Position numbers and translations under genes: made by a program. 64,000 nt of DNA, taken from NCBI RefSeq assembly GCF_030063355.1, contig NZ_JASISZ010000043.1, forward strand, positions 1-64,000. Reading direction: 5' to 3'. Within the stretch, counting starts at the first letter, position 1, and each line of letters begins with the position of its first letter. Below, one piece after another: positions 1 through 7,253 of this stretch. Origin of the DNA: Streptomyces sp. PH10-H1. GTDB taxonomy: Bacteria; Actinomycetota; Actinomycetes; Streptomycetales; Streptomycetaceae. Under the pieces are notes generated by a model. That model was not told where the DNA came from, made no database searches, and worked only from the letters and a program-made list of their open reading frames with translations.

Positions 1-1
1 G

Positions 2-496
2 TCCGCCCGCATCGCGGGCGCAGGCCCGGTGATCGCCGTCGATGTCTCGCCCGCCAAGGAGGAGCTTGCGCGGGCGGCAGGCGCCACCGAGTTCCTGATC
101 GCATCCGAGGACACCGCGAAGCGGATCCGCAAACTGACCGGTGGGTACGGCACGGATGTCGCCATCGAGTGCGTCGGCCGCGCCGAGACCATCCGTACCG
201 CCTGGTCCGCGACCCGCCGCGGCGGCCGTACCACGGTCGTCGGCATCGGCGGCCAGGACCAGCAGGTCACCTTCTCCGCGCTGGAGCTGTTCTACTTCGG
301 CCGTACCCTGTCCGGCTGCGTGTACGGCAACAGCGACCCGGCCAGGGACCTGCCGGTGCTCGCGGAACACATCCGTGCCGGCCGCCTCGACCTGGGCGCG
401 ATGGTGACGGAGCGCATCGGCCTGGACGGCATCCCGGCGGCGTTCGAGGCGATGACGGCTGGGCGGGGCGGGCGGGCTCTGGTGGTCTTCGACTGA
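2..496 (+). CDS. Zinc-type alcohol dehydrogenase, C-terminal part (5' end outside window)
   Basis: The reading frame is open from the first bases, so the gene enters from upstream and only about 165 C-terminal residues are visible. They show the second half of the medium-chain dehydrogenase Rossmann domain (VIAVDVSPAKEELARAAGA, the NAD-ribose acidic loop) and the usual closing strands (GGRTTVVGIGG, then GGRALVVFD at the end). This fits the class III/mycothiol-dependent-like zinc alcohol dehydrogenases of actinobacteria, which oxidise alcohols or aldehyde adducts with NAD. Catalytic zinc ligands lie outside the window, so substrate and zinc content cannot be judged. The GTG at 29 is internal and not a start. 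Confidence 0.85.
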   Translation, partial: SARIAGAGPVIAVDVSPAKEELARAAGATEFLIASEDTAKRIRKLTGGYGTDVAIECVGRAETIRTAWSATRRGGRTTVVGIGGQDQQVTFSALELFYFGRTLSGCVYGNSDPARDLPVLAEHIRAGRLDLGAMVTERIGLDGIPAAFEAMTAGRGGRALVVFD

Positions 497-540
497 TCGT
501 GGCGGCGGGCTTCTGGGGTCGGGGGCCGGGGCCGACTGCT

Positions 541-1047
541 CTACTCGACGAGGGCGAGCCAGCTGCGGTAAGCCGTGGCGAACGGCTCCGCCCCGGCACC
601 GACCTGCTTCATGAGCCACTGCGCCGTTCCGGCGGCGTGCTCGATCACGTCGGCCGGATACCCGTACCGGACCTGGTGCTCGGCGAACTCGTCCTCGTCC
701 ACCAGCCGCGGCGCCGGCTCCTCGCGCTTGAGCAGTACATCGAGATCGAGGTCGATCATCGTGACCTCGGTCCCGGACACCCACTGCGGCGGCGTGGTGA
801 TGTCGCAGTAGATCTGGGTGGAGCGGGGCGCGGCGTTGAAGACCGCCGTCCACCACCCCTCCCGCGGGAAGAGGATCACATGCGCCTCCGGGACGGGCAC
901 TTCCGGACTGTGGCCCTTGCGCATCACGCTGTTGGCGGGCAGCCCGAGCCATACCCCGTGCTCGTCCTCGCCGAGTCTGCGCATCCGCAGATTCCAGTGC
1001 AGCGAGCCGTCGTACTTGCGGTAGTTGACGTACACGAGTTCCGGCAT
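541..1047 (-). CDS. DUF402 domain protein
   Basis: 168-residue soluble protein of the DUF402 (FomD-like) family, recognised by the core YRKYDGSLHW...GVWLGLP and the later acidic patch TMIDLDLDVLLKRE followed by VDEDEFAEHQ. FomD-type members hydrolyse nucleotidyl phosphonates using divalent metal held by such acidic residues; the role of this Streptomyces branch is not known. The ATG at 1047 is preceded by TAGCAT (1059-1054) with only six bases between, so the message is probably leaderless. It lies downstream of the TetR gene on the same strand, with the -10 element overlapping the end of that gene. Confidence 0.8.
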   Translation of the reverse strand: MPELVYVNYRKYDGSLHWNLRMRRLGEDEHGVWLGLPANSVMRKGHSPEVPVPEAHVILFPREGWWTAVFNAAPRSTQIYCDITTPPQWVSGTEVTMIDLDLDVLLKREEPAPRLVDEDEFAEHQVRYGYPADVIEHAAGTAQWLMKQVGAGAEPFATAYRSWLALVE

Positions 1048-1056
1048 GACCGGATG

Positions 1057-1692
1057 CTATCCGCGCAGCTGCTCGTACTGCAGCGCCAGCCCGTCCACCA
1101 GCGCCCGCAACCCGGTCTCGAAGGCGCCCTCGTCGACCCGCTGCTGATGCTCCGCCAGCAGATGGGCGCGGCCCAGGTGCGGATAGTCGTCCGGATCGTA
1201 CGCCGCCGCGTCGTCGACGAAGCCGCGGGCGAACGAGCCGAGAGCCGAGCCCGCCACGAAGTACCGCATCAGGGCGCCGATCCGCGTCGCGTGCGCGGGC
1301 GGCCAGCCCGCGTCCACCATGCCGCCGAACACGGCGTCCGCCATCCGCAGGCCGGCCGGGCGGCGGCCCGGGCCCTGGGCGAGGAACGGCACGATGTTGG
1401 GGTGCGCGGTCAGGGCCGCGCGATAGGAGCGGCCCCAGTCCAGCAGTGCTGTCTGCCAGTCGGCACCGCCCTGGAACATCGACAGATCGACCTGGGCGAC
1501 GACCGTGTCGGCCACCGCGTCCAGGATGTCGTCCTTGACCTTGAAGTGGTTGTAGAGCGACGGTCCGCTCACCCCGAGCCCCGCCGCGAGCCGCCGGGTC
1601 GAGAGCGCCTGCAGGCCTTCCGCGTCCACGAGGGTGAGCGCCGCGGCGACGATGAGTTCGCGGCTCAGGAGGGGCTTGCGGGGGCGGGCCAT
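1057..1692 (-). CDS. TetR/AcrR family regulator (divergent from acyl-CoA dehydrogenase)
   Basis: About 211 residues from MARPRKPLLSRE. An N-terminal TetR helix-turn-helix (STRRLAAGLGVSGPSLYNHF, residues ~38-58) is followed by a C-terminal ligand domain of the tetracycline-repressor-like type with the GSALGSFARG segment. It is divergent from an acyl-CoA dehydrogenase, with an 11-bp palindrome between them, so it very probably represses that gene and itself in response to an acyl-CoA or acid. The start is set at the ATG at 1692 because a TACTAT -10 sits seven bases upstream (leaderless); an ATG at 1701 and a further upstream start are also in frame. Confidence 0.85.
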   Translation of the reverse strand: MARPRKPLLSRELIVAAALTLVDAEGLQALSTRRLAAGLGVSGPSLYNHFKVKDDILDAVADTVVAQVDLSMFQGGADWQTALLDWGRSYRAALTAHPNIVPFLAQGPGRRPAGLRMADAVFGGMVDAGWPPAHATRIGALMRYFVAGSALGSFARGFVDDAAAYDPDDYPHLGRAHLLAEHQQRVDEGAFETGLRALVDGLALQYEQLRG

Positions 1693-1724
1693 GCGCCACA
1701 TAGTAGAGCCTGCCAACCCGAAAC

Positions 1725-1735
1725 TAGCAGTGCTA
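1725..1735. promoter_or_regulatory. Palindromic operator TAGCAGTGCTA
   Basis: Perfect inverted repeat TAGCA-g-TGCTA in the divergent space between the TetR gene (start 1692, minus) and the acyl-CoA dehydrogenase (start 1756, plus). It overlaps the expected -35 zone of the TetR promoter (-10 TACTAT at 1705-1700). Typical size and place for a TetR-family operator; the match to this regulator is inferred from position. Confidence 0.6.
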
Positions 1736-1755
1736 ATTTATGAGAGGTGCCCCCA

Positions 1756-2916
1756 GTGGACCTTGCGCTCTCGCAGGAGCAGACCGCCGTCCGGCAGCTC
1801 GCCAAGGACTTCACGGACCGCGAGATCACTCCGCATGTGGTGGCGTGGGACCGCGCCGAGAGCGTGGACCGGGGCATCGTCAGGAAGCTCGGCGCACTGG
1901 GGTTCCTCGGGCTCACCATCGACGAGGAGTACGGCGGTTCGGGCGGCGACCACCTCGCGTACTGCCTCGTCACCGAGGAGCTGGGCCGCGGGGACTCCGC
2001 CGTGCGCGGCATCGTCTCCGTATCGCTGGGGCTCGTCGCCAAATCGATCGCGCACTGGGGGAGCGAGGAGCAGAAGTGCGCGTGGCTGCCCCGGCTCACC
2101 TCCGGTGAGGCGGTCGGGTGCTTCGGGCTGACCGAGCCCGGCACCGGTTCCGACGCCGCCAACCTCACCACCCGCGCGGTGCGCGACGGCGACTCGTATG
2201 TCATCAGCGGCTCCAAGATGTTCATCACCAACGGCACGTGGGCCGATGTCGTCCTGCTCTTCGCCCGCACCGGCGACCCCGTCGAAGCGCCCGGGCACAA
2301 GGGCGTCAGCGCCTTCCTCGTCCCCGCCGATGCCCCGGGACTGACCCGCCGCGAGATCCACGGCAAGCTCGGACTGCGCGGCCAGGCCACCGCCGAGCTG
2401 GTCCTCGACGGCGTCCGGGTGCCGGCCTCCGCCATGATCGCCCCCGAGGGCAAGGGTTTCTCCGTCGCGATGTCCGCCCTCGCCAAGGGACGGATGTCGG
2501 TCGCGGCGGGCTGTGTCGGCATCGCCCAGGCGTGCCTGGACGCCGCCGTGGCGTACGCGGGGGAGCGCGAGCAGTTCGGCAAGCCGATAGCCGGGCACCA
2601 GCTGGTGCAGGAGCTGATCTCCGACATCGCCGTGGACGTCGACGCCGCCCGTCTCCTCACCTGGCGCGTCGCCGACCACATCGACCGCGGGCTGCCCTTC
2701 GCCACCGAGTCGTCGGTGGCGAAGCTCTACGCCAGCGAGGCCGCCGTGCGCGCCGCCAACAACGCGCTGCAGGTGTTCGGCGGCTATGGGTACATCGACG
2801 AGTACCCGGCGGGGAAGCTGCTGCGGGACGCCCGCGTCATGACGTTGTACGAGGGCACCAGCCAGATCCACAAGCTGCTCATCGGACGCGCCCTGACCGG
2901 TGTCTCGGCCTTCTGA
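1756..2916 (+). CDS. Acyl-CoA dehydrogenase
   Basis: 386-residue FAD enzyme that introduces the alpha,beta double bond into acyl-CoA in beta-oxidation or branched-acid catabolism. Family signatures: GCFGLTEPGTGSDAAN in the FAD-binding beta domain, GERKQFG-type segment GEREQFGKPIAGHQLVQ, and the C-terminal catalytic Glu in LYEGTSQIHK (Glu366). The start chosen is GTG 1756 because GAGAGG (1742-1747) lies eight bases upstream and the protein then begins MDLALSQEQ like its relatives; GTG 1747 is a weaker alternative. Controlled by the divergent TetR via the palindrome at 1725. Confidence 0.92.
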   Translation: MDLALSQEQTAVRQLAKDFTDREITPHVVAWDRAESVDRGIVRKLGALGFLGLTIDEEYGGSGGDHLAYCLVTEELGRGDSAVRGIVSVSLGLVAKSIAHWGSEEQKCAWLPRLTSGEAVGCFGLTEPGTGSDAANLTTRAVRDGDSYVISGSKMFITNGTWADVVLLFARTGDPVEAPGHKGVSAFLVPADAPGLTRREIHGKLGLRGQATAELVLDGVRVPASAMIAPEGKGFSVAMSALAKGRMSVAAGCVGIAQACLDAAVAYAGEREQFGKPIAGHQLVQELISDIAVDVDAARLLTWRVADHIDRGLPFATESSVAKLYASEAAVRAANNALQVFGGYGYIDEYPAGKLLRDARVMTLYEGTSQIHKLLIGRALTGVSAF

Positions 2917-2977
2917 GTGGCGGGGCCGCGTGCCGGCCTGTGGTGCGGCGTTCCGGCGGGCGGTGCCGCGTGCCGCG

Positions 2978-3034
2978 GACCGACCGGCCGGTCTGTGGCG
3001 GACCGACCGGTCGGATTGACCGACCGGCCGGTAT
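2978..3034. promoter_or_regulatory. Three tandem GACCGACCGG palindromes
   Basis: Three copies of GACCGACCGG(C/T)CGG begin at 2978, 3001 and 3018. Their cores are self-complementary: GACCGGCCGGTC (2982-2993), CCGACCGGTCGG (3003-3014), ACCGGCCGGT (3023-3032). They lie just upstream of the TetR gene at 3072 and partly in its promoter. A tandem operator array for a TetR/AcrR repressor is the simplest reading. Confidence 0.6.
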
Positions 3035-3049
3035 CTAAGCGCTTGCTCA
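3035..3049. promoter_or_regulatory. CTAAGCGCTTGCTCA operator, copy 1
   Basis: A 15-base sequence repeated exactly at 4211-4225 upstream of the MaoC gene. Its centre AAGCGCTT is self-complementary and it resembles the AnCAAGnnCTTGnT operator of KstR2-type TetR repressors. It overlaps the -35/spacer region of the TetR promoter (-10 TAAGGT 3059-3064), so it could mediate autorepression. Confidence 0.65.
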
Positions 3050-3071
3050 CCTTGGCTGTAAGGTGTCCGCC

Positions 3072-3683
3072 ATGGATGTGGAGGCAGGAACGACCGACGC
3101 GTGGGGCGACGTCACACCCGATGCGGCACGCCGGCTGGTGATCGCCGCCGTCGAGGCGTTCGCCGAGCGCGGGTACCACGCGACGACGACCCGCGACATC
3201 GCCGGACGCGCGGGCATGAGCCCCGCCGCGCTCTACATCCACTACAAGACCAAGGAAGAGCTGCTCTACCAGATCAGCCGGGTCGGCCATCTGCGCTCCG
3301 TCGGCCTGCTCGAAGAGGCGGCCAACGGTGACGGCGCTCCCGGTGAGCGGCTCGCCGTCGCCGTCCGGGCCTTCGTCAGCTGGCACGCGGAGCGGCACAC
3401 CACCGCGCGCGTCGTGCAGTATGAACTCGGCGCCCTCGCCGAGGACCACTACACCGAGATCGTCGCGCTGCGCCGCAAGTCCGAACGCGCGGTCCGCTCG
3501 ATCATCGAGGACGGCGTACGGACCGGTGCCTTCGATGTGCCGGACGTCGCGGGGACGGCGCTCGCCATCCTGTCGCTGTGCATCGACGTCGCCCGCTGGT
3601 TCAACCCCGACGGACGCCGTACGCCCGACGACGTCGGCGTGCTCTACGCCGACCTCGTCGGTCGCATGGTCAGCCCGCGCTAG
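3072..3683 (+). CDS. TetR/AcrR family regulator (KstR2-like)
   Basis: 203 residues; N-terminal HTH TTTRDIAGRAGMSPAALYIHYKTKEELL (about residues 36-63), then an all-helical ligand domain (ALAILSLCIDVARWFNPDGR) typical of regulators of fatty-acid or sterol-ring CoA catabolism. The start is the ATG at 3072, eight bases after TAAGGT (3059-3064), implying a leaderless transcript; GTG 3063 is also in frame. The same 15-mer operator lies before this gene and before the convergent MaoC hydratase at 3724-4185, so that enzyme is its likely target. The TAG stop is inside the motif TAGGGCCTGTCCGGC seen again at 63587. Confidence 0.85.
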   Translation: MDVEAGTTDAWGDVTPDAARRLVIAAVEAFAERGYHATTTRDIAGRAGMSPAALYIHYKTKEELLYQISRVGHLRSVGLLEEAANGDGAPGERLAVAVRAFVSWHAERHTTARVVQYELGALAEDHYTEIVALRRKSERAVRSIIEDGVRTGAFDVPDVAGTALAILSLCIDVARWFNPDGRRTPDDVGVLYADLVGRMVSPR

Positions 3684-3695
3684 GGCCTGTCCGGC
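3681..3695 (+). repeat. TAGGGCCTGTCCGGC motif at a stop codon
   Basis: 15 bases identical to 63587-63601; in both places the first three bases are the TAG stop of a gene. It resembles the end GGCCGTGTCCGGCG of the MITE-like element at 28052-28232, so it may be a solo end or remnant. Origin is inferred. Confidence 0.45.
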
Positions 3696-3723
3696 TGCGG
3701 CCCGGACCCGGCGAACCCATGCG

Positions 3724-4185
3724 TCAGAGGTAGAAGCGGGCGACCGTCTCCGCGACGCACACCGGTTTGTCCCCGCCCTCGCGCTCGATCGTCACCTTGG
3801 TGACGAGCTGGACGCCGCCGCCGACCTCGGTGACCTCCATGATCTGCGCGGTCGCCCGCAGCCGCGAACCGACCGGTACGGGCGCGGGGAAACGGGCCTT
3901 GTTCACGCCGTAGTTGACGCCCATCTTCACGCCTTCGACCCGGAAGAGGTCGGGTGTGAACGACGGGATCAGCGACAACGTCAGATAGCCGTGCGCGATG
4001 GTCGTACCGAACGGTCCGTTCGCGGCCTTCTCGGGGTCGACATGGATCCACTGGTGATCGCCGGTCGCCTCCGCGAAACCGTCGATCCGCTTCTGGTCGA
4101 TCTCCAGCCAGCCGGTCGTGCCGAGCTGCTCGCCGACGGCCGCCCGGAGATCGTCCAGCGAAGCGAAGATCCTGGCCTGCGACAT
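3724..4185 (-). CDS. MaoC family (R)-enoyl-CoA hydratase
   Basis: 153-residue single hot-dog domain enzyme hydrating trans-2-enoyl-CoA to (R)-3-hydroxyacyl-CoA. The hydratase signature is visible: FAEATGDHQWIHVDPEKA (catalytic Asp and His near residues 42-47) followed by GPFGTTIAHGYLTLSLIP. The ATG at 4185 is chosen because AGGAGG (4197-4192) lies six bases upstream; a longer frame upstream has no such site. The 15-mer operator at 4211-4225 sits 26-40 bases before the start, identical to the one at the convergent TetR gene. Confidence 0.9.
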   Translation of the reverse strand: MSQARIFASLDDLRAAVGEQLGTTGWLEIDQKRIDGFAEATGDHQWIHVDPEKAANGPFGTTIAHGYLTLSLIPSFTPDLFRVEGVKMGVNYGVNKARFPAPVPVGSRLRATAQIMEVTEVGGGVQLVTKVTIEREGGDKPVCVAETVARFYL

Positions 4186-4210
4186 CTGATGCCTCCTGTG
4201 GACACGGTTA

Positions 4211-4225
4211 CTAAGCGCTTGCTCA
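4211..4225. promoter_or_regulatory. CTAAGCGCTTGCTCA operator, copy 2
   Basis: Exact copy of 3035-3049, placed in the promoter region of the minus-strand MaoC gene. Two exact 15-base copies at the 5' ends of two convergent genes 1.2 kb apart are unlikely by chance and suggest one shared repressor, most simply the TetR protein encoded at 3072. Confidence 0.65.
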
Positions 4226-4260
4226 GCATGGTTCCGGTCGTCGGCCATGTCAACGTCGCA

Positions 4261-4290
4261 GCGCCTCGCAGCCCCTCGCAGCCCCTCGCA
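4261..4290. repeat. 10-bp tandem repeat GC(C/G)CCTCGCA x3
   Basis: Three head-to-tail 10-base units (4261-4270, 4271-4280, 4281-4290), the first with one base different, in the non-coding space between the MaoC gene start and the amidase end. No function evident. Confidence 0.6.
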
Positions 4291-4378
4291 GCACGTCTCG
4301 GAGCGAGGCCGGGCTCGGGAACCGGCGCCGTCAGTGCCTCCGGGCGGCCCCGCTCACCACACCGAGGGTGCCCCCCGC

Positions 4379-5812
4379 TCACCACACCGAGGGCCGCCGC
4401 GCCGCCCACGGCCGGGCCGCCTCGAGCTGCGCCGACAGCTGGATGAGGGTGGCCTCGTCCCCGTACCGGCCGCCGAACATCACCCCGATCGGCAGCCCCG
4501 CCTCCGTCCAGTGCAGCGGGACGCTCACCGCCGGCTGGCCGGTGGCGTTGTACAGCGGTGTGAACGGCGTGAAGGCCGCCAGGCCCTCGAACTCCGCCGC
4601 CGGGTCGGCATCGTTGCGCAGACCGCCCACCAAGGCGGGCGGCTGCGCCAGCGTCGGGGTCAGGATGACGTCGTACGAGGACAGCAGCGCGTCGGCGATC
4701 AGCTGTCCCAGCGCGCGGAACGAGTACAGCGCCGCCGCGAACTCCGGCCCCGACACCCGGCCGCCCCGCTCGCGCAGATGCCGGGTGAGCGGCATCAGCA
4801 GCTCCTCGTGCTCCGGCGCGACCGGGTAGACGGTGGACATCACGCCCCACGCCCTGCCGAAGGCGTGGCGGATGCCTTCGTCGACCGGCAGTTCCATCTC
4901 GTCCACCTGGTGGCCGAGACCGCGCAGCAGCTCCGCCGCCGCGTCGTACGCCGCCCGGCAGTCGGGGTGCAGTTCGACTCCGGGCACCGGCGGGGTCGGC
5001 AGTGCGACCACCCGCAGCTGCCCCGGCTCGGTACCGGCGTACGAGGCGAAGGTCGCGCCGGGCGGCAGAGCGGGAACGCCGTACGGGGCGCCCGGCATCG
5101 GGCCGGCCAGGACGTCGAGCAGCGTGGCGGCGTCCGCGACGGTCCGGGCGATCGGCCCCGACGTGCTCAGACCGCTCACGTCGTGCTGCACGGGACCGCC
5201 GCTGACCCGTCCCCGGCTCGGCTTGATGCCGAACAGCCCGCAGACGGACGCCGGTATGCGGATCGAGCCGCCACCGTCACTGCCCTGCGCGACCGGCGCC
5301 AGCCCGGACGCCACCGCGGCTGCGGCGCCCCCGCTGGAACCGCCCGCGGAGCGTTCCAGGTCCCAGGGCGTGCGGGCGGGCGGCGCGAGCTGGTTCTCGG
5401 TGTAGCAGGGCAGCCCGAACTCGGGGGTGTTGGTCTTGCCGAGCAGGATCGTCCCGGCCTCACGGAGCTTCGTCACCACATGGTCGTCCACGTCCGGGAC
5501 GTGATCGGCGTACGCCCGCGAGCCGAGCGTGCAGCGCACCCCCGCCACGAAGTTGAGGTCCTTCACCGGTACCGGGACGCCGTGCAGCGGCGGCAGCTCC
5601 CGCTGCTCCCGGCGCGCGGACAGCGCCTCGCTCTCCGCGTCGGCCGCCTGCTTGCGGGCGACCTCGGGGGTCACGGTGATGTACGCGCCGACGGACTCGT
5701 TGAGCCGCTCGATGCGGTCGAGATAATGCTCGGTCAGCTCGACCGGCGATACCGATCCGGTCCGTACCGCCTCCGCCTGCTCCACCGCGGTCAGATCGTG
5801 CAGCTGCGCCAT
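4379..5812 (-). CDS. Amidase signature family hydrolase
   Basis: 477-residue amidase-signature enzyme hydrolysing C-N bonds of amides. The Ser-cisSer-Lys triad can be placed: Lys84 in PVPVKDLNF, the cis-Ser in AGGSSGGAAAAVASG (Ser159/160), and the nucleophile Ser183 in SDGGGSIRIPASVCGLFGIKPS. Length is normal for the family. No signal peptide, so cytoplasmic. A 12-bp palindrome (5879-5890) lies about 67 bases upstream and may be an operator. The substrate cannot be told; it is not next to gatB/gatC, so a GatA role is unlikely. Confidence 0.9.
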   Translation of the reverse strand: MAQLHDLTAVEQAEAVRTGSVSPVELTEHYLDRIERLNESVGAYITVTPEVARKQAADAESEALSARREQRELPPLHGVPVPVKDLNFVAGVRCTLGSRAYADHVPDVDDHVVTKLREAGTILLGKTNTPEFGLPCYTENQLAPPARTPWDLERSAGGSSGGAAAAVASGLAPVAQGSDGGGSIRIPASVCGLFGIKPSRGRVSGGPVQHDVSGLSTSGPIARTVADAATLLDVLAGPMPGAPYGVPALPPGATFASYAGTEPGQLRVVALPTPPVPGVELHPDCRAAYDAAAELLRGLGHQVDEMELPVDEGIRHAFGRAWGVMSTVYPVAPEHEELLMPLTRHLRERGGRVSGPEFAAALYSFRALGQLIADALLSSYDVILTPTLAQPPALVGGLRNDADPAAEFEGLAAFTPFTPLYNATGQPAVSVPLHWTEAGLPIGVMFGGRYGDEATLIQLSAQLEAARPWAARRPSVW

Positions 5813-5878
5813 GGCTGTCCCGTCCTCTGCTTGTTCGACTTGTACGACGTCGCGTCACCTGCGTCGCGATCCTCGCAC

Positions 5879-5890
5879 TACCGGCCGGTA
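5879..5890. promoter_or_regulatory. Palindrome TACCGGCCGGTA
   Basis: Perfect 12-base palindrome upstream of the amidase gene. Its core ACCGGCCGGT equals the third element of the TetR operator array at 3023-3032, so it may be bound by the same or a related TetR protein. It falls at the decayed end of the neighbouring pseudogene. Confidence 0.4.
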
Positions 5891-5891
5891 G

Positions 5892-6141
5892 CGGAAAGAC
5901 CCCGTGCGAGGTCGGCGATCACCTCCAACTGGGCCGACTGCGCACCGCCGCCAGCGCCGCCAACGCGGTCAGCGCCTCGATCCGCGGACTCAGCAGCGAG
6001 TCGTTCGCCCACACCGAATCAGACCCGAGCCGCTCCGCCCGCACCCCGAACCCGACCACCGCCCGGGGGTCCGTCCCCGCCCCCCCACTGGGCCTTACCG
6101 GTCGGCAGCAGCACACCCGTACGTACGCCATGATTCGTCAT
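5892..6141 (-). pseudogene. Decayed luciferase-like (LLM class) flavin oxidoreductase
   Basis: From the ATG at 6141 one frame gives MTNHGVRTGVLLPTGKAQWG, then a run of G (around 6075-6087 on the plus strand as C) moves the continuation into the next frame: DPRAVVGFGVRAERLGSDSV, then WANDSLLSPRIEALTALAAL. Together these match the N-terminal ~55 residues of LLM class F420/FMN oxidoreductases, normally ~300 residues long. After ALAAV the similarity stops and the frame closes at once. So this is a gene with a G-run frameshift and loss of most of its 3' part. A small residual scrap downstream (AQLEVIADLARGLS in another frame) may be its old C terminus, suggesting an internal deletion. Confidence 0.6.
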
Positions 6142-6257
6142 GCCCCCATCGTGTGCGCGCCCCGAACAGCCCTCAATTCCCCAATGGGAATGGCCGGCCG
6201 GGGCGCCGGATCGGTGTGGGAGCCCGCCCGGGACGGTGACGTGATTGGGTGATCGGC

Positions 6258-7058
6258 ATGACTGGTTCTCCTTATCCGCGGGTAGAGATCAACGGCCACA
6301 CCGCCACGGCCGAGGACCTGAGGCGGTTCGTTATGGTCAGCAGTTATGGCCACTTCACCGCCATGCAGGTCAGGAATCGCGCGGTGCGCGGTCTGGACTT
6401 CCATCTCGACCGGCTGGCCACCGCCACACAGGAGCTGTACGGCACCGGCCTGGACGGTGAGCGGGTGCTCGACGCGATCCGGCACGCGCTGTGGGACGAC
6501 GTGGACGCGTCGGTGCGCGTCAACGTCTTCCGTCCCGATCCGAACCCCCGCCCCGCCGACGAGGTCTCGCTCCTGGTGAGCGTCCGCGGCCCCGGGGCCG
6601 GGCCGAGCGGCCCGCAGAGCCTGATGTCCGTCGAACACCAGCGGCCCGTGGCCCATGTGAAGCACGTCGGAGGCTTCGGGCAGGGCTACTTCGGAAACGA
6701 GGCGCGGGCGGCGGGGTTCGACGAGGCGCTGCTCGTGGGGCACGGCGGGGTGATCTCGGAAGGCTCGATCACCAACATCGGCTTCGCCGACGGCGACTCG
6801 GTCGTCTGGCCGGACGCGCCCGCCCTGCACGGCATCACGATGCGGGTGATCGAGCGGGAGATGACCGCGGCGGGGCTGCCGTGGCGTCATCAGCGGGTCC
6901 TTGTGGCGGACGTGCCCTCGTTCGACGGCGCGTTCGTCTGCAACTCCCGGGGGATCGCCCCGGTCAGCAGGCTGGACGACCTGGTCCTGCCGACCGACGC
7001 CGGCCTGGTGAAGAGGGTGATCGAGCTCTTCGAGTCCGCCCGCTGGGACGCGCTCTGA
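6258..7058 (+). CDS. PLP-dependent class IV aminotransferase
   Basis: 266 residues of the branched-chain/D-amino acid aminotransferase fold (type IV). The Schiff-base lysine is in AHVKHVGGFGQ, and the phosphate-binding end is EGSITNIGFADGDSVVWP, the usual E-x-x-x-x-N-[IL] signature. The lid GRF-like region is short and the protein ends with the standard helix VKRVIELFES. It likely transfers amino groups between an amino acid and a keto acid or acts as a lyase like ADC lyase; the signature alone cannot decide. ATG 6258 is taken; GTG 6249 is an in-frame alternative. Followed directly by a tandem repeat. Confidence 0.85.
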   Translation: MTGSPYPRVEINGHTATAEDLRRFVMVSSYGHFTAMQVRNRAVRGLDFHLDRLATATQELYGTGLDGERVLDAIRHALWDDVDASVRVNVFRPDPNPRPADEVSLLVSVRGPGAGPSGPQSLMSVEHQRPVAHVKHVGGFGQGYFGNEARAAGFDEALLVGHGGVISEGSITNIGFADGDSVVWPDAPALHGITMRVIEREMTAAGLPWRHQRVLVADVPSFDGAFVCNSRGIAPVSRLDDLVLPTDAGLVKRVIELFESARWDAL

Positions 7059-7062
7059 GCCG

Positions 7063-7129
7063 CACGAACACAGGCACGAACACAGGCACGGGTACGGGTA
7101 CGGGCACGGGTACGGGCACGGGCACAGGC
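7063..7129. repeat. Degenerate hexamer tandem repeat (GCACGG/GTACGG)
   Basis: Starting four bases after the aminotransferase stop: two 12-base units GCACGAACACAG, then about six GGGCAC/GGGTAC hexamers. Non-coding by position. One of several short tandem repeats in intergenic spaces of this window. Confidence 0.75.
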
Positions 7130-7175
7130 GCCAACCCCCGCCGACCGGATGAGGCGATCCTGTGCCCGACCCGCA

Positions 7176-7196
7176 AAGGTGACGCATGTTCACCTT
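7176..7196. promoter_or_regulatory. Inverted repeat AAGGTGA-n7-TCACCTT
   Basis: Perfect 7-base arms separated by seven bases (21 bp total), 57 bases before the start of the secreted acylase gene. The dyad has operator dimensions. No adjacent regulator gene points to the binding protein. Confidence 0.5.
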
Positions 7197-7253
7197 CCGG
7201 CAGCCGCGTACCGGCGGTAACCTCCGGCGCATCGGCCTCCGGGAGGAGCAGAA

